Origin: Lachnospiraceae bacterium
Lineage (GTDB): Bacteria > Bacillota_A > Clostridia > Lachnospirales > Lachnospiraceae
Direction: 5' to 3'
Assembly: GCA_017542725.1 (NCBI GenBank)
Contig: JAFXWR010000302.1
Span: forward strand, 1 to 11,288
Length of the DNA: 11,288 nucleotides
Every line of letters starts with the position of its first letter. Positions within the stretch are counted from its first letter, which is position 1. Shown one piece after another: positions 1-7,165 of this stretch. The notes under the pieces were generated by a model. The model searched no databases, was not told the DNA's origin, and saw only the letters and a list, made by a program, of their open reading frames with translations. The position numbers and the translations under genes were made by a program.

Positions 1-98
1 ATTCTACATTTGATCCACAATTGTTAAATTTATGTTTTAATTATTTTTTATTAATATTATCATATAAGGATACGAGAGTAGGAATTGATAGTAATTAA
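1..98 (+). CDS. 3' end of an unidentified gene (partial)
   Basis: Of the three forward frames at the left edge, only the one with codons starting at base 3 stays open past base 27. It reads about 31 residues to a TAA at 96-98, ending in SYKDTRVGIDSN. A hydrophobic stretch (roughly NYFLLILSY) sits near the end. The next gene starts 12 bases after the stop and has its own ribosome binding site, which is the spacing seen between the other genes of this cluster, so this is probably the tail of another polysaccharide gene. The fragment is too short to assign a family; a glycosyltransferase or membrane-associated enzyme is possible, but I do not recognise it. Confidence 0.5.
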   Translation, partial: STFDPQLLNLCFNYFLLILSYKDTRVGIDSN

Positions 99-110
99 AA
101 AGAGGTAGAA

Positions 111-1268
111 ATGTTTAAATTCATTAAAACAAATAAATATGATTCTTTAGTCGAAAAGATATTATATTGTTCATATTTTATTTATCAATTTATGTTTTTA
201 TTACATGTTAGTGCATTGGCACACACAGTTGACCTTTTTGATAAGTTTACAAGTGTGGCAATCATTTTATCTTTCGGAACAATTATTCTTATTGATTTAT
301 ATTTTTTTTTGAGGGGTAATTACACTTTAAATGAGATTATTATTTATGGCATTATCGTAACATTGTTGCTAATTTCTCTTTTAAATTATAGAGAAGTAAT
401 GGTGGCGGTAAATTTATTTGCCATAATGGCATTTAAGAATGTTGATGCAAAAAAAGGATTGAAAGTTTATTTTATTGCCACAATTATAGGAATGATTTTC
501 GTGTTCTTACTTGGTGTTTTTACACCATATACATCAAATATTACTAGAAAGATTGGCAATGGCACTCTAACTCGATATGGACTTGGATTTTATTACACGA
601 CAATGGCACCACATTATTTCTTTTCGCTAGTGTTGGTTTTCATTATTATCTGCATAAAAGTTAAATTAATTTATTATATTGCTATAGTATTGATTGATAT
701 TGTCTTATTTATTTTGACAGATACAAAGGCACCATTTGCTTACGTACTGTTAATTATGTTTATTTATTTTGTACTTAAATATTTTAAATCAGAAACATTG
801 TTAAAAATATATGGATTTTTTACGATATTATCATATCCTTTTTTTACCATACTTACAATTTTGGCATCGGTTTATTATAATGATGAAAACAAATTATTAT
901 TCTTATGCAATAAAATATTAACAGGAAGACTTAAATTGACTCATAATGCTATAGAAAAATGTGGATTTCGATTATTTGGACAAACAGTTGACATTTGGGG
1001 TAAAGGATTTTATATTGATTCCTCTATAATTAATATGTTGGTGCTTAATGGATTGGTGATATTAATTGTTTCTGTTTTGTTTATGACAATTTTTTCATAT
1101 TTTTCTGCCAAGAATAAAGATATTCCATTGATGATAGCCCTGTCGTTCTTTGCACTTAGGGCAGCATTTGATTGGGGTTTTATGGCATTTCAAATGACAC
1201 CAATAGTCATATTATTTTATAGTACATATAAAATGTATTATAAGCAAGTCAACTATAATTATGACTGA
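111..1268 (+). CDS. wzy: Wzy-like oligosaccharide repeat-unit polymerase, polytopic membrane protein
   Basis: This 385-residue protein is almost entirely hydrophobic, with roughly ten membrane segments. It carries the pattern of capsule and O-antigen Wzy polymerases: an Arg-led GLGF motif at residues 155-160 before a large loop and helix, a TDTKAPF segment at 203-209 in the place where Wzy proteins have a short T-R/K-x-x turn, a TGRLKL...LFGQ segment at about 271-291, and YIDSSIINMLVLNG at 301-314, matching the usual D-x-x-Y/I-x-x-L-L-x-x-G stretch. Family knowledge: Wzy joins lipid-linked repeat units on the outer face of the membrane after Wzx has flipped them. The wzx gene at 4949-6361 supports this pairing. 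The ATG at 111 follows GAGG at 102-105 with five bases between. A run of nine T (302-310) lies in codons 64-67. Wzy proteins diverge strongly in sequence, so the linkage formed cannot be predicted. Confidence 0.82.
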   Translation: MFKFIKTNKYDSLVEKILYCSYFIYQFMFLLHVSALAHTVDLFDKFTSVAIILSFGTIILIDLYFFLRGNYTLNEIIIYGIIVTLLLISLLNYREVMVAVNLFAIMAFKNVDAKKGLKVYFIATIIGMIFVFLLGVFTPYTSNITRKIGNGTLTRYGLGFYYTTMAPHYFFSLVLVFIIICIKVKLIYYIAIVLIDIVLFILTDTKAPFAYVLLIMFIYFVLKYFKSETLLKIYGFFTILSYPFFTILTILASVYYNDENKLLFLCNKILTGRLKLTHNAIEKCGFRLFGQTVDIWGKGFYIDSSIINMLVLNGLVILIVSVLFMTIFSYFSAKNKDIPLMIALSFFALRAAFDWGFMAFQMTPIVILFYSTYKMYYKQVNYNYD

Positions 1269-1316
1269 TCACAATAGTCAATTAGCAAAATTGTTCATCA
1301 ATAATTTGGAGGATAA

Positions 1317-2843
1317 ATGGATTTCAAATTGTACAAGATAAATAAGAGGGATGTATACATTTTTTTATTTACAATAGTTATCGGATTATTTGCTCATGGT
1401 TTTATTGTTTTTAATAAGATATCTTTTTTGGATGATTTGAGTAGTCTTTATGGTTTTTCCGCTAAGCACTTGTTTTCATTGGGAAGATTTACAATAGCTT
1501 TACTTAAAATAATTAATGACAAACTCTTTAATTCATTTAGCTCGCCAATAATTAATGGTATTATTTCACTAATTTTCATTGCATTTTCAAATATCCTTAT
1601 AGCGAGGATTTTTGATATAAAAAAGAATACTAATTTAATTTTATTATCTTCTGTTATGATTCTATCAACAGGATACATTTGCTTGCAAGCATATTCATAT
1701 ACTGCTGTTTACTATTCTTTTGCAATTTTTCTTAGCATCTTATCTACATATTTATTTTTAAATTATAGGTTTAAAAATAAGATACATAAAATTTTTATTA
1801 TTGCTTTATTACAGATGCTTGTTATTTCGATTTATCAAAGTTATTTTTTATTTGGAATATTAATTTTTATTATTTATCAAATTTGTGATTTGCTAAACGA
1901 TAAATTTGAATTAAAAATTACTTTTGAATATTTTCGTTCAGTTCTGTTGTCTTTATTGCTGTACTTTTCTGTAAATAAATTAGTAATATTTTCATTTAGT
2001 TTTTTAAATCAAGCAATACCAACCATTGATTCGGCAATTGCCATTTCAAATTATCAAGGCATAAGTCAATTTTTAAATTTAAAATTTTGGTCAGTATTGT
2101 CTTTTAATGCTTTGTTCTTAAAACTATTCATCCCTGACACAATATTATTTGGTAATAATTATTATATTTATATATTGATTTATCTTTTAGCTAAGGGATA
2201 TTTGAGCATTAAAAGTTTCGTCCTGGTTGTTATATACACGTTTTTATTGGTTGCAATTTCAAACGCATTATATATACTTAATGGCGTTGGAACTTCTCTA
2301 TATGCTTTGCCTATGTTCCCAAAATGTTTATTGTTTTTATATCCGGTAATTTTATTGGAAAAGTATAGTTTAAAAATTAATTTACCTATTTGTGTTTTGC
2401 TTTTTTATTATTTAACTTATAATACTGTACTTGCAAACAATATCTATTTAAATAAATATCTAACGCTTGAAAATGAAAAAAGATGGTGTAACACACTTGT
2501 TACTAGAATACAATCAACCCCAGGATATTCAGATGAATACGATATATATATTTATGGCGAAAAAATAGGTCCAAATATTATTAAACATGATAATCATTAT
2601 GTTGATAATAGGAGATTCTTTAAGTCGATTTCTCCGTATGACACATCTTCGATAAATCAATATAATTTTGAATCATTTTTAGAGTATTATTCTGGATTTA
2701 AAGCATGGACATTTCATATAAATGATAAATCATTTAATACCGATATTGTCATAGATATGCCTTGCTATCCTAATGATGGTAGTATTAGAGTTATTGATAA
2801 AAGAATTATTGTTAAGTTTTCAAATTTGAATATTAAAACTTAA
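1317..2843 (+). CDS. GtrII-type membrane glucosyltransferase (glycan side-chain modification)
   Basis: A 508-residue polytopic membrane protein. Its N-terminal part shows the hallmark of the glucosyl transferase GtrII family: AHGF at about 26-29, an acidic FLDD at 37-40 on the first external loop, then a GRF at 56-58. About ten hydrophobic segments follow, to about residue 380. The last 120 or so residues are hydrophilic and end in a MPCYPNDGSIRVIDK stretch, which I recognise from C termini of this family and which should lie outside the membrane. Known members use polyprenyl-phosphate-glucose to add a glucose branch to a surface glycan. This gene has GGAGG at 1308-1312, four bases before the ATG, and starts 48 bases after wzy. 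No gtrA-like flippase or gtrB-like glucosyl-phosphate synthase is next to it here. The family call is fairly sure; the sugar and acceptor are inference. Confidence 0.75.
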   Translation: MDFKLYKINKRDVYIFLFTIVIGLFAHGFIVFNKISFLDDLSSLYGFSAKHLFSLGRFTIALLKIINDKLFNSFSSPIINGIISLIFIAFSNILIARIFDIKKNTNLILLSSVMILSTGYICLQAYSYTAVYYSFAIFLSILSTYLFLNYRFKNKIHKIFIIALLQMLVISIYQSYFLFGILIFIIYQICDLLNDKFELKITFEYFRSVLLSLLLYFSVNKLVIFSFSFLNQAIPTIDSAIAISNYQGISQFLNLKFWSVLSFNALFLKLFIPDTILFGNNYYIYILIYLLAKGYLSIKSFVLVVIYTFLLVAISNALYILNGVGTSLYALPMFPKCLLFLYPVILLEKYSLKINLPICVLLFYYLTYNTVLANNIYLNKYLTLENEKRWCNTLVTRIQSTPGYSDEYDIYIYGEKIGPNIIKHDNHYVDNRRFFKSISPYDTSSINQYNFESFLEYYSGFKAWTFHINDKSFNTDIVIDMPCYPNDGSIRVIDKRIIVKFSNLNIKT

Positions 2844-2887
2844 TATTGCTAATAATGCTAAAGTGTTTGAAACTAAAGGAGACATGA

Positions 2888-3922
2888 ATGGATAATAAAA
2901 AATTATTTTATATATCTTTTATTAAACTTATAGCGTCTTTTTCAGTATTAATTCTTCATGCTAATGGAATGTTCTGGAATTTTAGTTCTACTGAGTTTTA
3001 TTGGAAGGCTGCGAATGTAATAGAAAGTGTATTTTATTTTGCGGTGCCTATGTTTTTTATGATAATAGGTGTTACTCTATTTGATTTTTATGATAGATAT
3101 ACGTTAAAGGAATACTTTTATAAAAGATTTACAAAAGTTTTTATCCCGTTCATAGCGTGGAGTATTATATCTTTGGTCGCAAGTATATATACGAAAAAAG
3201 TGTCGATAAGTGAAATTTCACTATCGTATATTTATAAAGCAATTTTTGAATATAAAACTGTTGGAATTTATTGGTTTTTTGCATCTCTGTTTTGTATTTA
3301 CTTGTCAGTGCCACTTTTTGCTGCGGTTAATAAAAATAGAAGAAAAGAAGTATTTTGTTATTGTGTAATTGCAGGTTTTGTTTTTAATATATTATTCCCA
3401 TTTATTAAATCTTTATTAAAACTTGAAATAGGGTTACCTTATAGCATAATTGTGAGCTCGAGAGAACTCATTTTCCCGTTACTTGGTTGGATTATACATA
3501 ATTGTAGTTTTAAAAAGAGTGAGAAGATAGTTATATATATTTTTGGATTAGTGGGTCTATTGGTTCATCTTATTGGAACCTATGTTTTATCAATGGAAGC
3601 ATGTCACATTGTTACGCTTTTTAAAGGTTACACTAATCCTCCATGTATTTTATATTCAATAGCAGTATTTGTATTTTTAAAAAATATTGGGGAAACATTA
3701 TCTTTAACACGAATTTCTAAAACTATTGAATACTTAAGTACATATTCTTTTGAAGTTTATCTGATGCAGCCATATTTCCTTTACATTACCTCGCGAAACC
3801 CATTTATAAGTACACATACTGTAATATATTCATTGTGCGCCCCTATAGTAATATTTGCTTTAACTGTTTTGACTGTGTATATTATTAGGAAAATACCAGT
3901 TCTTAAATATATAGTTCCTTAA
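2888..3922 (+). CDS. Acyltransferase-3 family membrane O-acyltransferase
   Basis: This 344-residue protein has about ten membrane segments and the acyltransferase-3 layout. Helix 1 carries the conserved histidine (LILHANG, His24). FAVPMFFMIIG at about 51-61 matches the F-x-V-P-x-F-F-x-x-S/I-G motif, and an Arg80-x-x-Lys83 pair is followed by IPFIAW at 86-91. Members move acetyl or other acyl groups from the cytoplasm onto sugars at the outer face; peptidoglycan, O-antigen and exopolysaccharide O-acetylases are examples. In this cluster the natural substrate is the polysaccharide repeat unit or the polymer, which is inference. The start at 2888 is preferred over ATG 2884, which is out of frame and stops after three codons; AAAGGA at 2875-2880 lies seven bases upstream. 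It has no fused SGNH domain, so it is the short form of the family. Confidence 0.82.
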   Translation: MDNKKLFYISFIKLIASFSVLILHANGMFWNFSSTEFYWKAANVIESVFYFAVPMFFMIIGVTLFDFYDRYTLKEYFYKRFTKVFIPFIAWSIISLVASIYTKKVSISEISLSYIYKAIFEYKTVGIYWFFASLFCIYLSVPLFAAVNKNRRKEVFCYCVIAGFVFNILFPFIKSLLKLEIGLPYSIIVSSRELIFPLLGWIIHNCSFKKSEKIVIYIFGLVGLLVHLIGTYVLSMEACHIVTLFKGYTNPPCILYSIAVFVFLKNIGETLSLTRISKTIEYLSTYSFEVYLMQPYFLYITSRNPFISTHTVIYSLCAPIVIFALTVLTVYIIRKIPVLKYIVP

Positions 3923-3942
3923 TATAAACTTAAAAGTATTTT

Positions 3943-4935
3943 ATGAATAAAAAATTATTGACAATTTCAATAGCAGCATATAATGTTGAGAAGTATATAG
4001 AGAATACTTTAAATTCAGTTGCCTGCGAAGATATTCTCAATGATTTAGAAGTAATTGTTGTAGATGATGGTAGTACAGATAGAACTTATAGTATTGCTAA
4101 AAAATATGAAGACTTATATCCTAATACATTTAAAGTAATACATAAAGACAATGGCGGCTATGGTAGTACTGTAAACTATAGTATAAAGAATACTTCGGGG
4201 AAGTATTTTAAACTTCTTGATGGCGATGACTGGTATAATACTGATGGTTTGAAAAGATTGATCAATGAACTTGAAATGACAGATGCAGATATTGTTTTTA
4301 ATGCTTTTAATAAAGTCATTAATGGAAAAACTATTGATGGTATAAAATTTCAAGAAAAATACTTTGAACGTGAATTCGGAGTTGAAGAATTAGATATTAA
4401 TGAAGGCATTCCAATGCACTGCGTTACCTATAAAACCTCGGTTTTAAAAGAGTCTGGAGTTTTTCTTAAAGAAAATAGATTATATACTGATAATTATTAT
4501 GTTTCTATTCCTTTAACTAAAGTTAAAACTGTGAAATTCTTAAATTTCCCTGTTTATGATTATCGTTTAGGTTTGGAAGGTCAGACGATGAATAGAAATG
4601 TGAATATTAAACATATAGATGATTTAAAAGAGATATCTTTAGACCTTGCACGTTTTTTTAAAACAGTAGATAAAAATTGTGAATGCTATAATTATTTATG
4701 TACTAGAATTGCTGCCACTTGTGTTGACTATTTTGCAGCATTGCTCACATTGCCAATTAACAAAGAAATACATGAAAGTATAAAAAGTTTTGATAATTTT
4801 GTAAAAAATGAATCTCAAATGCTATATAAACGTATGGCTGATTTGGATAGAAAAGCTTCAAAATCCTTAAATTTGATAAGACAATCAAATTATGTTTTAT
4901 ATTGGATTTTTGCATTGATTAGAAGGATAATTTAA
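3943..4935 (+). CDS. Family 2 (GT-A fold) glycosyltransferase
   Basis: A 330-residue, mostly soluble protein with a clear GT2 N-terminal domain: TISIAAYNVEKYIENTLNS at 7-25, VIVVDDGSTDRT at 37-48 for nucleotide-sugar binding, an NGGYGSTVNYSI segment at about 70-81, and KYFKLLDGDDW at 87-97 holding the DxD metal and donor site. The subfamily with N-G-G-x-G-S-T followed by DGDDW is common in streptococcal and clostridial capsule loci. The C-terminal half (about 200-330) is helical and basic, ending in a short hydrophobic IFALIRRII that could rest on the membrane. It should add one sugar to the lipid-linked repeat unit in the cytoplasm; donor and linkage are unknown. The start has no recognisable Shine-Dalgarno sequence in the 20-base gap after the acyltransferase gene, but the N terminus is right for the family. 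Confidence 0.88.
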   Translation: MNKKLLTISIAAYNVEKYIENTLNSVACEDILNDLEVIVVDDGSTDRTYSIAKKYEDLYPNTFKVIHKDNGGYGSTVNYSIKNTSGKYFKLLDGDDWYNTDGLKRLINELEMTDADIVFNAFNKVINGKTIDGIKFQEKYFEREFGVEELDINEGIPMHCVTYKTSVLKESGVFLKENRLYTDNYYVSIPLTKVKTVKFLNFPVYDYRLGLEGQTMNRNVNIKHIDDLKEISLDLARFFKTVDKNCECYNYLCTRIAATCVDYFAALLTLPINKEIHESIKSFDNFVKNESQMLYKRMADLDRKASKSLNLIRQSNYVLYWIFALIRRII

Positions 4936-4948
4936 AAATTATATTCTA

Positions 4949-6361
4949 ATGAAAAGTATCAAAAAAAACTATATATTTAATTTATTATATCAAGTATTAC
5001 TTGTGATTATTCCGCTTATTACTATTCCATATCTATCTAGAATGCTAGGACCTAGCGGAATAGGAACTGTTAGTTTTGCGGAATCAATAGTATCTTATTT
5101 TGTTCTTTTTGCAAATCTTGGTATTAATATCTATGGACAAAGAGAAATCTCATATGCACAAGACGATAAAAGCAGAAGAAGTATAGTATTTTATAATGTA
5201 TTTATCACTAAACTAATAATGTCGTTAGTTGTTTTTGTTATATATTCTATAAGTTATTTTACTGTTTTGCACAGTATAATTTATTTAATCTTGTCTATAC
5301 AAATCATTTCTGTGATTTTTGACATAACTTGGTTTTTCCAAGGCATTGAAGAATTTGATAAAATTGTTATAAGAAACACGATTATTAAACTTCTCAACAT
5401 TATATTCATTTATACATTTGTAAAAGGTAAAGATTCAGTAATAATTTATTGTATAAGCGTTGCGCTTTTTCCACTGTTAGGATTTTTATCGTTATGGCCA
5501 AATCTATCTACTTATTTAGAAAAAATAGATTTAAGCAAAATTAATATTTCTAATGTATTGAAAGTATCTCTAACCTTATTTTTACCCACTATTGCAATAC
5601 AGGTTTATACTGTGCTTGATAAAACCATGATAGGAATTATCACAAAAGATGCACTTGAAAATGGGTATTATGAGCAGTCTATTAAAATATCAAGAAGTTT
5701 ACTTATGCTCATAACGGCACTTTCTACTGTCGTCATACCTAGAGTTGGTTATTATTACGATAAAAATGACCATGATATGGTAAAAGATATCTTATATAGA
5801 AGTTATAGATTTGTATTTATGATGTCTATACCTATGTGCTTTGGTCTATACTTTGTATCTTACAATTTTATTCCATGGTTTCTTGGGGCTGGATTTAATA
5901 AATCTATAATACTAGTTCAAATTTTTTCATTATTGATTATCTGCATAAGTTTGAGTAATGTAACAGGAATGCAATATTTTGTACCTACTGAGCAACAAAC
6001 TAAGCTAACTATATCAGTGTGCATAGGTGCTGTAGTTAATTTTATTCTTAATTGTTTATTAATTCCTAATTTTAAGTCAGTGGGAGCTGCTGTGGCATCT
6101 GTAATTGCTGAGGCAATTATAACAATTGTTCAGTTTGTATTAGCTAAAGATTATATTTCAATTCCTAAAATATTAAGAAACGTAACTAAATATTTGATAT
6201 CAGGCATTGTCATGCTGATTATACTTTTCACTTTTGCAAGAAATCGTGAACCTTCAGTTTTTAATTCACTTATTATATCTGCAATTGGGGCAACTAGTTA
6301 TTTTACAACATTATTAATATTAAAAGATGAATTTTTACTTGATATTTTTATGAATTCTTAA
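4949..6361 (+). CDS. wzx: Wzx-type lipid-linked oligosaccharide flippase
   Basis: The 470-residue protein has 12 to 14 hydrophobic segments and a textbook Wzx/RfbX N terminus: NYIFNLLYQVLLVIIPLITI followed by PYLSRMLGPSGIGTVSFAES and then NLGINIYGQREIS, within residues 6-68. Wzx proteins of the MATE/MOP superfamily move undecaprenyl-diphosphate repeat units from the inner to the outer leaflet, where Wzy polymerises them. It is the last gene of the polysaccharide cluster, 13 bases after the glycosyltransferase gene. It has no clear Shine-Dalgarno sequence, so translation may be coupled to the preceding gene. A run of eight A (4961-4968) lies at codons 4-7. I see no intrinsic terminator after its stop; the next element is the rplJ promoter 44 bases downstream. 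Confidence 0.92.
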   Translation: MKSIKKNYIFNLLYQVLLVIIPLITIPYLSRMLGPSGIGTVSFAESIVSYFVLFANLGINIYGQREISYAQDDKSRRSIVFYNVFITKLIMSLVVFVIYSISYFTVLHSIIYLILSIQIISVIFDITWFFQGIEEFDKIVIRNTIIKLLNIIFIYTFVKGKDSVIIYCISVALFPLLGFLSLWPNLSTYLEKIDLSKINISNVLKVSLTLFLPTIAIQVYTVLDKTMIGIITKDALENGYYEQSIKISRSLLMLITALSTVVIPRVGYYYDKNDHDMVKDILYRSYRFVFMMSIPMCFGLYFVSYNFIPWFLGAGFNKSIILVQIFSLLIICISLSNVTGMQYFVPTEQQTKLTISVCIGAVVNFILNCLLIPNFKSVGAAVASVIAEAIITIVQFVLAKDYISIPKILRNVTKYLISGIVMLIILFTFARNREPSVFNSLIISAIGATSYFTTLLILKDEFLLDIFMNS

Positions 6362-6378
6362 TCAAAATTTTGTTTTAT

Positions 6379-6432
6379 AATTGTTCCAAATTTTAGTAAT
6401 GCATATTGACAATTACTCCAAATTATGCTAAT
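6379..6432. repeat. Imperfect 22-base direct repeat upstream of and within the rplJ promoter
   Basis: Copy one is 6379-6400 and copy two is 6411-6432, starting 32 bases apart. They share 17 of 22 positions, including AATT at the left, an eight-base TCCAAATT core and TAAT at the right. Copy two covers most of the -35/-10 spacer. This could be a pair of protein-binding sites, a decayed promoter duplication, or chance in AT-rich DNA; the last cannot be excluded by eye. Confidence 0.35.
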
Positions 6433-6434
6433 AT
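6406..6434 (+). promoter_or_regulatory. Promoter of the rplJ-rplL operon (housekeeping sigma, extended -10)
   Basis: A perfect TTGACA (-35) at 6406-6411 and TAATAT (-10) at 6429-6434 are separated by 17 bases. A TG at 6426-6427, one base before the -10, gives an extended -10 element. Transcription should begin near 6440-6442, just before the L10 leader. This near-consensus strength fits a ribosomal protein operon and lets rplJL be transcribed independently of the polysaccharide genes upstream. Confidence 0.85.
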
Positions 6435-6445
6435 TTACAAGGTTT

Positions 6446-6568
6446 TACCGAAGACAGTAGGTGCCCGTGTGGCATAAATCCTACCGAGGCGAAATAAAGT
6501 TATTTATAATTTTATTTATATACCTCGTAGGTCTTCTACGAGGTTTTTTAATCTCTTATATTTCGGTA
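6446..6568 (+). ncRNA. Ribosomal protein L10 leader (autoregulatory 5' UTR element)
   Basis: The conserved AGACAGTAGGTGC (6452-6464) and AATCCTACCGAGG (6477-6489) blocks of the firmicute L10 leader are both present, directly upstream of rplJ. GTAGG (6457-6461) pairs with CCTAC (6480-6484) and TGCC (6462-6465) with GGCA (6471-6474); the five-base bulge on the 3' side resembles the kinked L10 binding site. TACCGAA (6446-6452) can pair with TTCGGTA (6562-6568) to close the element. The alternative antiterminator pairs 6481-6489 with 6523-6530 (one bulged C) and excludes the terminator stem. Known model: the L10-L12 complex binds the leader and favours termination, so excess stalk protein shuts off its own operon. 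Confidence 0.9.
6523..6549 (+). terminator. Attenuator terminator inside the L10 leader
   Basis: A perfect eight-base-pair GC-containing stem (6523-6530 with 6536-6543), a five-base loop (GTCTT) and six T residues (6544-6549) form a classic intrinsic terminator between the leader and the rplJ start. Its left arm is also the partner of the antiterminator strand 6481-6489, so termination is conditional. Confidence 0.9.
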
Positions 6569-6594
6569 GCTAATAAGAACGAAAGGAGAAAAAG

Positions 6595-7083
6595 ATGGCA
6601 AAAGTTGAATTAAAAGCCCCTATAATTGATGAAATCAAAGGTAACTTTGATGGAGCACAAGGCGTAGTGCTTGCAGATTATAGAGGACTTACAGTTGCAG
6701 AAGATACTGATTTAAGAAGACAACTTAGAGAAGCTGGAGTCGTATATAAGGTTTATAAAAACACTTATATTAAAATAGCTATAGCAGGCACAACATTTGA
6801 AGGCCTAGCATCAAGTCTTGAAGGACCAACTGCAGTAGCTATTAGCAAGACAGATGCTACAGCACCAGCAAGAATTATTTCTAAGTTTGCTAAAACTGCA
6901 CCTAAGATTGAAATTAAGTGCGGCATCGTAGAGGGAACACTCTATGATCAAAATTCAATCAAGGCAATCGCAGATATACCATCAAGAGATGAGTTATTAT
7001 CAAGATTACTTGGTTCTATGAAGAGCCCAATTACAAATATGGCTCGTGTATTGAAACAAATCGCTGACAAAAAAGAAGCGTAA
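6595..7083 (+). CDS. rplJ: 50S ribosomal protein L10
   Basis: The 162-residue protein is normal in length for bacterial L10 (uL10). Recognisable segments are DYRGLTV at 28-34, the basic RRQLREAGVVYKVYKNT block at 41-57 that contacts 23S rRNA, EGPTAVAIS at 77-84 region, and IPSRDELLSRLLGSMKSPI at 128-146. The C-terminal helix after residue 146 is where L7/L12 dimers attach to form the stalk that recruits translation GTPases. The start is fixed by AAAGGAG at 6582-6588, six bases before the ATG. It is the first gene of a two-gene operon with rplL and is controlled by the leader just upstream. Codon choice and base composition differ visibly from the AT-rich polysaccharide genes before it. Confidence 0.98.
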   Translation: MAKVELKAPIIDEIKGNFDGAQGVVLADYRGLTVAEDTDLRRQLREAGVVYKVYKNTYIKIAIAGTTFEGLASSLEGPTAVAISKTDATAPARIISKFAKTAPKIEIKCGIVEGTLYDQNSIKAIADIPSRDELLSRLLGSMKSPITNMARVLKQIADKKEA

Positions 7084-7105
7084 TGGGCTAGTAAAACTCG
7101 CCCAT
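7083..7105 (+). other. Hairpin 1 in the rplJ-rplL spacer
   Basis: ATGGGC (7083-7088) pairs with GCCCAT (7100-7105), with AGT/ACT able to extend the stem inside after one mismatch. It begins at the last base of the rplJ stop codon. No T run follows, so it is not an intrinsic terminator. RNA stability or processing is a possible role. Confidence 0.55.
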
Positions 7106-7123
7106 ACAATCTAAAAAAATAGT

Positions 7124-7146
7124 AAGCGCGAATTATATGAGCGCTT
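7124..7146 (+). other. Hairpin 2 in the rplJ-rplL spacer
   Basis: AAGCGC (7124-7129) pairs with GCGCTT (7141-7146) around an 11-base AT-rich loop. It ends six bases before the GGAG of the rplL ribosome binding site, so it could stabilise the rplL message or keep the site open. The short TTT after the stem is too weak for a terminator. Confidence 0.55.
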
Positions 7147-7165
7147 TGAAAAGGAGAAAATAATT

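Noticed and set aside
1448..1678. A 76-codon open frame on the - strand inside the GtrII-type gene
   Set aside because: Shadow of a certain coding region. Long chance frames are also seen opposite the glycosyltransferase (4114-4353) and PBP2 (9696-9911, 11049-11264) genes.
3440..3470. Inverted repeat around a CTCGAG-like stretch in the acyltransferase gene
   Set aside because: The arms match for only four bases, and it lies inside a coding region.
6362..6405. Terminator after wzx
   Set aside because: The only symmetric element is the small AT palindrome CAAAATTTTG (6363-6372), with no loop and no GC stem, so it would not terminate transcription.
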